17,957 bases of DNA from Kiritimatiellaceae bacterium. GTDB lineage: Bacteria > Verrucomicrobiota > Kiritimatiellia > Kiritimatiellales > Pontiellaceae. The notes beneath the pieces are model-generated. The model did no database searches. It saw nothing but the letters and a program-made list of their open reading frames with translations, and was not told the DNA's origin. The position numbers and the translations under genes are program-made. Location: NCBI GenBank assembly GCA_002691095.1, contig NZGU01000027.1, forward strand, positions 22,277 through 40,233, read 5' to 3'. Shown in pieces: positions 1 through 6,368 of this stretch (positions are counted from its first letter, which is position 1; the number at the start of each line of letters is the position of its first letter).

Positions 1-284
1 GAACAACTCCTTAGAAACTTACGTTTCGCCACCATGCCAGAAAATCGTCTCCTCTAGCGTGCGGGCTCGTCCATCATACAGATCATCCTCACCCTCTTCA
101 TTTACGCCAGCGGTATGTCCAATATTTCAGAGATGAGCGGTAAGCCATTCCAACCTAGCCGCTCCATCACTGCCCATATTATCGGAAAGCCCTAGTCCCA
201 TATCATCAAAATAGCAGATCGGTATAGGGTCGGGTCGTCTGTCCGCGCAGTTCGGCAAGCGGATGGTAGTTATTGGTGTTAAAC
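1..284 (-). pseudogene. Decayed di-haem oxidoreductase (DHOR/DUF1111-type), 3' piece
   Basis: Reading leftwards from 284, one frame gives TNNYHPLAELRGQTTRPYT followed by DLLF and then stop codons. A one-base shift in a T run near 206-212 restores DDMGLGLSDN and then RLEWLTAHL. After an in-frame TGA at 127-129 the same frame continues with GHTAGVN and DLYDGRARTLEETIFWHGGE, then a TAA at 19-21. From family knowledge this order (HPLAELR, QTxRPYTDLL, DMGxGLxD, a W region, LhDGRARTlEEAIlWHGGEA) is that of the C-terminal part of the di-haem oxidoreductase or putative thiol oxidoreductase family, periplasmic c-type cytochromes. With one frameshift and two nonsense codons it cannot make that protein. 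It runs off the left edge. Its upstream continuation appears at 2771-2820, beyond the beta-helix gene. Confidence 0.75.
258..278. repeat. Direct repeat, left copy
   Basis: These 21 bases are identical to 2771-2791 in the same orientation. With two mismatches (279-280) the match extends to 284. The left copy begins 6 bases beyond the stop codon of the beta-helix gene. On the minus strand both copies encode TNNYHPL of the decayed di-haem oxidoreductase, so the repeat marks where that gene is interrupted. Confidence 0.85.
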
Positions 285-289
285 AATTT

Positions 290-2461
290 CTACAAGACGG
301 GCTTATTCCTACGTCCCATTTTTTCAAATGGAATTGGCTCAAACCCCTTTACCTTTTTGAATACTAGCGCGTTACTTCTAAGCATAAAATTCCCACTCTT
401 ATAATCTACAAACCCGGGATCCTTTTTAGTTGTCCAATTATTGGACGAGCGCAGCTGTTGCGAATGATCAATAATACCGGGGTTTTTTATCCTTCTCATT
501 AAGACACTAGGCTTCAGCGTTCGCGCACTCGCATCCAAATGTATGTCGTGGTTAGGATGAAACAGCACATTATTCCACAGATCACTGCGTGGTCGGAAAA
601 ATTCCTCTTTATCTTTCTTCCTTAACCATTGCTTGAAATCGGTATATTTCGCATAAGGCGTTTGTTCAACTTTTCCATTACCAAACTCTTCTATCGTCCG
701 GTTCCAGAAAGAAAACCACCGATCTTCTTTTGGTCGGGCTCCCTGACCATATAGTTGAACACAGTCAACCGCCATGTTGTTGAATACCCGCCCATCTCCA
801 CCTCCATTGTTGTATATGGGTGGGCGACCCGTTTCGACTCCAACCTTCCAAAAAAGGTTATGTGAAATCTCAACTCCCCATGAAAAGTTATCGGGATAAG
901 CGCCAATAGTTGGTATATTGTGGAAGTAGTTCCCACGAATTACGATACCCCTCGATTCTGCTCTTGGACCTGTATAAACATATAAAGCCCCCCCATCAAA
1001 CTTATGATATTTTGGCAAGTCATATATCTCATTATACTCAACCAGAATGTCATTCTTACCTTTGATGCGAATAGCAAAATGTGGTCCGTCATGAATCTCA
1101 CAATTTGCAATACGATGCCCTACACCATCAACCATTATACCCGGCAATTGTGATTTCTGATCCCATCCAAAATCGTGGATATGACAATTTACTACTTCGT
1201 TACGAGCCGGATCCAGCGTTTTTGCATCGCCACCCTGCATGGAAACACCAAACCCGCCAAGCCCCCGCAAATGACAGTTAATTATACGGATATCATTTCC
1301 CTCTAAAGCAACCCCACCAACTGCAAAATTCGCAATACCGCATTGATCAACCGTAATGTTGGAACTTTTATTAATTTTAAATGCTAAATTACGTCCTGTA
1401 TCAAATTCCAAGCCCTTAAAACGGATATGACTTGCGTTTAAAATCGATACCATTGGATCGGTAAGAGACGAGAGTACAATGACTCCCTTTTTCTGCGGGG
1501 GATAAATATAGAGCAACCCTTTATCTCTATCCAAATAATACTCTCCAGGCCGATCCATCTCCTCCGCTATGTTTTCAAAATAAAAATGGGGCAATCTTAC
1601 CGAAGCGCCCACACCCACTCCACCCAACTCTGGGTATGCCAATGTAATCTGCCGCTTCGCTAAATTAACCGAACTGATTCGATTGTATGTCCACTCCCAT
1701 GTCGAACCTAACACCCCATCCAACCAAACGTCTTCCACCGCATGCCAATGCTTCATCCGATCAAAAGCTACCTCAAACGTTCCACCTCCTGTTTCATTTT
1801 TTCGCAATGCTCCCCCAGGATCAACAACCCGCCGATACGTAACTTCTCCCGGCAGACGCACTTTTTCTATGACTTCCTGAACCTTGAGCTCATATCCTCT
1901 TAACTCCCGCGGCTCAGGCAGATAATGCTGATATACCATATATGGATTTTCTTCATTGAGATTCGGCCAGCGCGAAAGAATCATTCTCTCCCCACTAATG
2001 AGCAACGATGCAGGCGGAATACGATCTTTGGGCTCATTACTCCACCCATGCCGACTAAGCCTCCCATATTCATGAATACCATGTTTTCGCAAGTTCAACA
2101 CTCTGATCTTTTGAGCGGCTCTCTTGTCTACTAACCTAGATAAAAAAAGAGGATCCTCCACCCTCTCAAACCACGTGGGCTGAATAATTATACCCCCAAA
2201 AAATCGTGGTTTTTCACCTGCAGCAGCCTCAACTAGTAAGTCAGAATCCTGAGAGGTTAACACCAAACCCTGCTCCATAACATAATGTCCCTCACGCACA
2301 ATCACACGGTAAGGAGCAGGCCTCCCCATTTTTTTTAAGCGTCGTATTTCATCGCGCGCATCTATCAATGTCTTAAAAGGACCCGTCGGTGATACTTCAA
2401 CCACCGTTTCCGAAAAAACAGAGAGGCACAAACACATCCATGTAATGAATAAATATCTCAT
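290..2461 (-). CDS. Secreted right-handed parallel beta-helix protein, GH141-like glycoside hydrolase candidate
   Basis: This 723-residue protein starts with a short signal peptide (hydrophobic residues about 3-17, likely cleavage after SVFS). The next part, with DARDEIRRLKKMGRPAPYRV and EGHYVMEQGLVLTSQDS, is the usual first turn of carbohydrate-active right-handed beta-helix proteins. An inserted beta-rich region (about 110-320) precedes repeated coils with N-ladder-like strings such as NASHIRFKGLEF, NCHLRGLGGFGVSMQGG and NCEIHDGPHFAIRIKG (about 340-580). Overall layout and length resemble GH141, which includes a fucosidase and xylanases; that is a family-level inference and the substrate is unknown. 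No convincing ribosome binding site precedes the ATG. The gene is more AT-rich than the right-hand operon and lies between two direct repeats inside a broken oxidoreductase gene, suggesting insertion or rearrangement. The reading frame itself is intact. Confidence 0.8.
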   Translation of the reverse strand: MRYLFITWMCLCLSVFSETVVEVSPTGPFKTLIDARDEIRRLKKMGRPAPYRVIVREGHYVMEQGLVLTSQDSDLLVEAAAGEKPRFFGGIIIQPTWFERVEDPLFLSRLVDKRAAQKIRVLNLRKHGIHEYGRLSRHGWSNEPKDRIPPASLLISGERMILSRWPNLNEENPYMVYQHYLPEPRELRGYELKVQEVIEKVRLPGEVTYRRVVDPGGALRKNETGGGTFEVAFDRMKHWHAVEDVWLDGVLGSTWEWTYNRISSVNLAKRQITLAYPELGGVGVGASVRLPHFYFENIAEEMDRPGEYYLDRDKGLLYIYPPQKKGVIVLSSLTDPMVSILNASHIRFKGLEFDTGRNLAFKINKSSNITVDQCGIANFAVGGVALEGNDIRIINCHLRGLGGFGVSMQGGDAKTLDPARNEVVNCHIHDFGWDQKSQLPGIMVDGVGHRIANCEIHDGPHFAIRIKGKNDILVEYNEIYDLPKYHKFDGGALYVYTGPRAESRGIVIRGNYFHNIPTIGAYPDNFSWGVEISHNLFWKVGVETGRPPIYNNGGGDGRVFNNMAVDCVQLYGQGARPKEDRWFSFWNRTIEEFGNGKVEQTPYAKYTDFKQWLRKKDKEEFFRPRSDLWNNVLFHPNHDIHLDASARTLKPSVLMRRIKNPGIIDHSQQLRSSNNWTTKKDPGFVDYKSGNFMLRSNALVFKKVKGFEPIPFEKMGRRNKPVL

Positions 2462-2532
2462 ACCAAAGCAGACGATTGTAGATGCTTACCAATCTCAAAA
2501 ATATCGATTAATTCTCTGGCAACCTTCCGGCT

Positions 2533-2770
2533 TCACGAATTTCTACTCAACCGCCCCAACAACGGTTCTAAATCTGCTTGGGTCAAAACTAGCGCTAGCC
2601 CCAAATCCGCAACTGCGCAGCTTGCATAGCATTTTGCGTACCCAACGTTAGCATCATCGACCAACACGCCTCGTTCCCGCAGCCATCCTAATGCCTGTAT
2701 CGTAATCGAACCAGCCATCGAATACAACCGTGTATGATCCGGCGGCAACTACAACATCCGCTTGCCCACC
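2533..2770 (-). pseudogene. Unrecognised gene fragment
   Basis: The minus strand is open from 2748 to 2533 and encodes 71 residues, including SITIQALGWLRERGVLVDD and GYAKCYASCAVADLGLALVL, which look like a folded globular segment rather than random sequence. There is no ATG and no plausible ribosome binding site at its beginning. Just upstream the frame meets a TAG (about 2751-2753), where it joins the oxidoreductase remnant. I do not recognise the family. It ends about 70 bases before the beta-helix start; the interval 2462-2532 holds no gene. It is most likely the C-terminal end of a lost gene. Confidence 0.4.
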
Positions 2771-2784
2771 AGCGGATGGTAGTT
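2747..2784. repeat. Imperfect palindrome (14-bp stem, 2-base bulge, 8-base loop)
   Basis: AACTAC, a 2-base AA bulge and CATCCGCT are followed by an 8-base spacer and then AGCGGATGGTAGTT, the exact complement of the left arm without the bulge. The right arm is the start of the 2771-2791 direct repeat, so the left arm is an inverted, slightly altered copy of the same bases. No T-run follows on either side, so it does not look like an intrinsic terminator. It sits exactly at the junction between the unrecognised fragment and the oxidoreductase remnant. Confidence 0.6.
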
Positions 2785-2791
2785 ATTGGTG
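2771..2791. repeat. Direct repeat, right copy
   Basis: Identical over 21 bases to 258-278 in the same orientation. The two copies are 2513 bases apart and bracket the beta-helix gene and the unrecognised fragment. Removing one copy and the segment between would rejoin ECCHISVFATNNYHPL to AELRGQTTRPYT of the oxidoreductase in one reading frame. Confidence 0.85.
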
Positions 2792-2820
2792 GCAAACACG
2801 GAGATATGACAACACTCCTG
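2771..2820 (-). pseudogene. Decayed di-haem oxidoreductase, haem-motif piece
   Basis: Read leftwards from 2820 the codons give QECCHISVFATNNYHPL. In the di-haem oxidoreductase family a CxxCH haem motif is followed nine residues later by HPLAELR; the spacing here is the same, but the first haem cysteine is replaced by Q, so the motif is degenerate. After HPL the frame leaves family sequence (VGKRML and a stop) exactly at the direct-repeat boundary. This is therefore the upstream side of the same broken gene whose remainder lies at 1-284. Only about 50 bases are recognisable before the tRNA gene begins at 2851. Confidence 0.6.
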
Positions 2821-2850
2821 CCGCATCTAACTATAAATCTTGCCTCTTTT

Positions 2851-2926
2851 GGGGGATCAGCTCAGCTGGGAGAGCGTTTGACTGGCAGTCAAAAGGTCGT
2901 CGATTCGATCGCGATATCCTCCACCA
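2851..2926 (+). tRNA. tRNA-Ala (anticodon GGC), altered T-stem
   Basis: The 76-base gene folds as a cloverleaf: acceptor GGGGGAT with ATCCTCC (one G-U), D-arm GCTC/GAGC with loop AGCTGGGA, anticodon arm TTTGA/TCAAA with loop CTGGCAG, giving GGC at 2884-2886, variable AGGTC, T-loop TTCGATC, discriminator A and an encoded CCA. GGC reads alanine GCC and GCU codons. The T-stem is GTCGA against GCGAT, so the nearly universal G53-C61 pair is an A-G mismatch. It may be a decayed copy or a functional variant. It lies on the strand opposite to the neighbouring protein genes, next to rearranged DNA. Confidence 0.85.
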
Positions 2927-2992
2927 TTTTTCCTATATGCTTATTTTCTTATAATGAGATAACCTATCGTATTAAGCTGAAAGGAAAGCATT

Positions 2993-3152
2993 ATGTCGTT
3001 CAACCCGAAAACCGTTATTCACTAATGCGCTGTTATCGCCTTCGGCGGCTTTGTCTTCGGACTAGATGCAGCTCTTATCTCCGGTACGGTTGATTATCTT
3101 CAGGAAGCATTTTCGTTGGATGCACTGCAACTAGGTACGCTGGTAGGCGCTC
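2993..3152 (+). pseudogene. MFS sugar transporter, N-terminal fragment with early stop
   Basis: An AAAGGAAAG ribosome binding site precedes ATG at 2993. Ten codons (MSFNPKTVIH) are followed by TAA at 3023-3025, then the same frame continues with CAVIAFGGFVFGLDAALISG, TVDYLQEAFSLDAL and QLGTLVGA. The string FGxDxAxISGT is the loop after transmembrane helix 1 in the sugar-porter branch of the major facilitator superfamily. A one-base change of TAA to TAC or TAT would restore the start. Similarity stops at about 3150, some 10 bases before the gnd stop codon, whereas a full transporter is about 450 residues. It is thus broken twice, by a nonsense codon and by loss of about 90 percent of the gene. 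Confidence 0.75.
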
Positions 3153-3164
3153 CCGCCCGCTCAC

Positions 3165-4613
3165 TTATACACTATAGGTTGAAGCGGCCGTATCACCGCC
3201 CCGCCCGGTCCAATTGGTGTGGAAAAATTCACCCCGCGGTTTGTCTACCCGCTCATAGGTGTGTGCCCCGAAATAATCGCGTTGCGCTTGCAATAGATTC
3301 GCTGGCAATCGTGCCGCACGGTACCCATCAAAGTAGGCCAGTGCCGCGCTAATCGCTGGCATCGGAATCCCCAGTTCCACCGCTTTCATCACCACCCGCC
3401 GCCAAGACGCCTGCGCGTTCTCAACCGCATCCTTGAAGAAAGGATCCAACAACAGGTTAACCAACGTCGGGTCTTTATCGAACGCCTCTTTTATCTTGCC
3501 CAGAAAGACCGATCGAATAATACAACCACCCCGCCACATCAACGCAATGCCACCGTTGTTCAGCTCCCAGCCATACTCCTTCGCTGCCTCCCGCATCAAC
3601 TGATATCCCTGTGCATACGAAACAATCTTAGAGGCATACAACGCCTGTTTTAAATCTTCAATCAATGCCGCCGTATCTCCATCAAACGAAATCGACGGAC
3701 CGGAGAGAACTGCCGAGGCCGCTACACGCTCCTCTTTCAATGCAGAGAGACAGCGGGCAAAAACCGCCTCGCCGATCAAGGTAAGCGGCTGCCCCAACTC
3801 AAGGGCCGAAACCGCCGTCCATTTGCCGGTTCCCTTCTGTCCTGCCGTATCCAATATGGAATCGATCACCGCTTCGCCCGCTTCGGTTTTATACCCCAGA
3901 ATATCGCGAGTGATCTCAATCAGATAACTATCCAATTCGCTCTGATTCCATGCCGAAAAAACATCGTGCATCTGCTCATTCGAGAGCCCAAGTCCCTCTT
4001 TCATCAACTGATAGGTTTCGCAGATCATCTGCATATCCCCATACTCAATCCCGTTATGCACCATCTTCACAAAATGACCCGCACCGCCTTCTCCCACCCA
4101 ATCGCAGCACGGCTCACCACTTTCCGTCTGCGCCGAAATTTTCTGAAAAATGGGTTTCACCACTTCCCAAGCCGCCTGCGATCCCCCCGGCATAATAGAC
4201 GGCCCTTTCAGGGCGCCCTCTTCACCGCCTGAAACGCCCGCACCGACATAGAGCAACCCTTGGCTTTCCGCCCGTTCAACCCGCCGAACCGTATCGGGGA
4301 AATGTGTATTGCCCCCATCGATCAAAATATCGCCCTCTTCCAAATGGGGGATCAACTGCTCCATCAACGCATCCACTGCCGCCCCAGCTTTCACCAGCAT
4401 CATCACCTTGCGCGGACGCTCCAATGAGGCCACAAACTCCTCGATACTGCGTGTGCCTATCAAGTTTTTACCAGCACCACGCCCCCCGACAAACGCATCC
4501 ACCTTCTCAACCGTGCGGTTATATACCGCCACCGTAAACCCTTTGCTCTCCATGTTAAGCACCAGGTTTTCTCCCATTACCGCCAATCCAATCAATCCAA
4601 TATCCGCTTTCAT
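3165..4613 (-). CDS. gnd: 6-phosphogluconate dehydrogenase, decarboxylating
   Basis: This cytoplasmic enzyme converts 6-phosphogluconate and NADP+ to ribulose 5-phosphate, CO2 and NADPH in the oxidative pentose phosphate pathway. The 482 residues match the usual length. An N-terminal Rossmann motif GLIGLAVMGENLVLNM (6-21), GGNTHF (100-105), VSGGEEGALKGPSIMPGG (127-144) and FVKMVHNGIEYGD (181-193) are present. K183 and E190 coincide with the catalytic lysine and glutamate known in the family. The C-terminal arm (DYFGAHTYERVD, FHTNWTGRGG) is complete. An AGGGA ribosome binding site lies before the ATG, 12 bases after the stop of the upstream sugar kinase, so the two are probably co-transcribed. 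The stop lies almost on the rearrangement boundary with the MFS fragment, but the protein looks intact. Confidence 0.95.
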   Translation of the reverse strand: MKADIGLIGLAVMGENLVLNMESKGFTVAVYNRTVEKVDAFVGGRGAGKNLIGTRSIEEFVASLERPRKVMMLVKAGAAVDALMEQLIPHLEEGDILIDGGNTHFPDTVRRVERAESQGLLYVGAGVSGGEEGALKGPSIMPGGSQAAWEVVKPIFQKISAQTESGEPCCDWVGEGGAGHFVKMVHNGIEYGDMQMICETYQLMKEGLGLSNEQMHDVFSAWNQSELDSYLIEITRDILGYKTEAGEAVIDSILDTAGQKGTGKWTAVSALELGQPLTLIGEAVFARCLSALKEERVAASAVLSGPSISFDGDTAALIEDLKQALYASKIVSYAQGYQLMREAAKEYGWELNNGGIALMWRGGCIIRSVFLGKIKEAFDKDPTLVNLLLDPFFKDAVENAQASWRRVVMKAVELGIPMPAISAALAYFDGYRAARLPANLLQAQRDYFGAHTYERVDKPRGEFFHTNWTGRGGDTAASTYSV

Positions 4614-4625
4614 ATCGTTCCCTTT

Positions 4626-5651
4626 TTACCGCTTAACGCGGGCGTTTCCTTCCCAAATATTCCAAAGTTGTTCCTCATCTACCGGTTGTACATAGTCGGT
4701 AAGCATAGTTGCCGCAAGCGCACCGCTTGCCCAGCCAAATTGCGTACATTTATCAACGCTCCATCCTTTCAAAATACCATACAACAATCCTCCCACAAAT
4801 CCATCTCCACCCCCGATCCGATCCAGCACCCCAATTTCACGCGGCTTAATGATTTCCCATGCCCCTGCATGCGAAACCAATGCCCCCCACAGATGTCGAT
4901 TCGCCGATTGCACCTCCCGCAGTGTCGTCCCAAACCACGACGCATTCGGATACGCCACCTGCACCCGCTCAATCATCTCTTTAAACGCTTCAATCTTCTC
5001 CTCCAAACCAGTGCCCCCCTCCTCCGGCCCCTCCATCCCCAAGCAAAGCTGAAAGTCCTCTTCATTACCCATCAAAATATCCGCCCGCGAAGCAATCTCC
5101 GCAAACGTTGCCGACAACTCCTCTTCACGCCCCTTCCAAAAGCTCGCACGATAGTTCAGATCAAACGAAACTTTCGATCCATTTTCCTGCGCCACTCGCG
5201 CCACCTCCAAACAGAACGCAGAGGTCTTGGAAGAAAGCGCCGCGATCAACCCCGACAGATGTACCACCTCCACACCCTCCTCACAAAAAATTCGCTCCAG
5301 ATCAAAATCCGTCGCCGTCAATTCGCGACCGACCTCCCCCGCACGATCATTCTGCACCCGCGGTCCGCGCGCCCCCCAGCCACTATCCGCCATATTAATC
5401 TGATGCCGCAATCCCCACGGATGCTCCTGCTCAAACTCAGGCCCCTCCATCTCCATGCCCCGGCTTCTCAAGCTATGCTTAATGAACTGAGCCACCGGAC
5501 TCTCCTTCACAAACGCCGTCAACACCTTTACCGGCAAGCCCAAAGACGAAACCACACACGCCACATTAGTCTCCGCACTCGTCGCCTGCATCTCAAACCG
5601 CTCACTGCAATGGAACGGTTGCGAATCCAGCGGCGACAACCGCACTCCCAT
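4626..5651 (-). CDS. PfkB-family sugar kinase, 2-keto-3-deoxygluconate kinase type, 5' end replaced by sulfatase sequence
   Basis: From the ATG at 5651 the protein is 341 residues. SAETNVACVVSSLGLPV, NDRAGEVGRELTATDF and VVHLSGLIAALS are typical of the KdgK branch of PfkB (ribokinase-like) kinases, and DRIGGGDGFVGG near the C-terminus is a variant of the DTxGAGD signature, with the catalytic aspartate at about residue 283. The expected product is KDG phosphorylation to KDPG, though other ketoses or ketoacids are possible. The first beta-strand, usually FGEIM before LRLSP, is missing: sequence before MGVRLSPLD derives from a sulfatase read in another frame. That frame stays open to 5825, but no ribosome binding site is seen there or at 5651. 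The gene may be silent, poorly expressed through the overlapping sulfatase frame, or damaged. It lies 12 bases upstream of gnd. Confidence 0.75.
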   Translation of the reverse strand: MGVRLSPLDSQPFHCSERFEMQATSAETNVACVVSSLGLPVKVLTAFVKESPVAQFIKHSLRSRGMEMEGPEFEQEHPWGLRHQINMADSGWGARGPRVQNDRAGEVGRELTATDFDLERIFCEEGVEVVHLSGLIAALSSKTSAFCLEVARVAQENGSKVSFDLNYRASFWKGREEELSATFAEIASRADILMGNEEDFQLCLGMEGPEEGGTGLEEKIEAFKEMIERVQVAYPNASWFGTTLREVQSANRHLWGALVSHAGAWEIIKPREIGVLDRIGGGDGFVGGLLYGILKGWSVDKCTQFGWASGALAATMLTDYVQPVDEEQLWNIWEGNARVKR

Positions 5652-6204
5652 GCTCGATGGCACCACTGAATGCCCCTTCAAACGAAAAGGTCCAGGAGAT
5701 GGGATCGTCAACCTCGTTGCCATGTGGGAACCGTTCATCCTTTCCGATTTTCTGCAAAGGCTGGGTCGTATCTCCCACGGTCCGGCCGTCATGAAATTTG
5801 CCTCTAGCCGCCGTAGTGTATCCATTGTTTTTGAAATATTGCGGAAGAGTGACCGCGTTCGGAAGTCCGGCCGGGGGATGACGTAGGGCTGGAAATACCA
5901 GCACCCCGTGCTCCTCAGGCATCAAGCCAGTCGTTAGCGAGGCCCGGTATGCTCCGCAGATCGGGAGAGCCACATGATGGTTCATGAACGTGGTCCCTTG
6001 GTTCGCAAGCGCGTCGATCCGCAACGTTCCGTTGTGGGTCTGCATGATCGGATCGCCGTAGCATCCTAGCGCAGGTCGCAGATCATCTACCGCAATAAAA
6101 AGAATATTTGGTCGTGGGGCTGCATGTGCTGAAACAACCCAACACAGCACCCAAAAAATACTAACGATGTGATCTCTATAAAACAGTCCTAATCGTTCCT
6201 TCAC
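5602..6204 (-). pseudogene. Sulfatase, N-terminal fragment fused out of frame to the kinase
   Basis: A GTG at 6204 follows an AAAGGGG ribosome binding site. The protein begins with a signal peptide (hydrophobic 13-26, likely cleavage after SAHA). PNILFIAVDDLRP (32-44) gives metal-binding D40 and D41, and ICGAYRASLTTG (82-93) holds the formylglycine motif C-x-A-x-R at C83. NNGYTTAARGKFHDGR is the usual next block. An iduronate-sulfatase-like S1 enzyme normally has about 450-500 residues; here sulfatase sequence stops near residue 180 (about 5660) and the frame then runs through the kinase to a stop at 5602. The C-terminal metal and substrate sites are absent, so the product cannot be an active sulfatase. 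Position 57-63 (HNGTLRI) is longer than the usual TPxxD loop. An inverted repeat lies 32-45 bases before the start. Confidence 0.8.
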
Positions 6205-6235
6205 ACGAACCCCTTTCCACTCCTACATCAGATTA

Positions 6236-6249
6236 GTAACATCTGTTAC
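6236..6249. promoter_or_regulatory. Inverted repeat, possible operator
   Basis: GTAACA-TC-TGTTAC, a perfect 6-bp dyad with a 2-base centre, lies 32-45 bases upstream of the sulfatase GTG start on the minus strand, a usual place for a repressor site near a promoter. No downstream T-run is present. No regulator gene lies in the window, so the binding protein is unknown and the assignment rests on position and symmetry only. Confidence 0.3.
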
Positions 6250-6368
6250 CATTGTTAAAGAAACAAGCATAATGATCCTTTTTCCCACCCTAAATGCTCA
6301 CCATGTATCCGCAAGCTATCTGCTGTAGCTCTCAACTTTACATGAAATCAACCGGCTTTTTAGCTGCT

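Noticed and set aside
285..2770. The repeat-bracketed segment as a classical insertion sequence
   Set aside because: It encodes no transposase, and a 21-bp direct repeat is longer than usual insertion-sequence target duplications; only a partial inverted similarity exists at the ends.
4668..5669. Plus-strand open frame of 333 codons opposite the kinase
   Set aside because: Composition is low in variety and rich in R, H and P; the opposite frame shows PfkB signatures.
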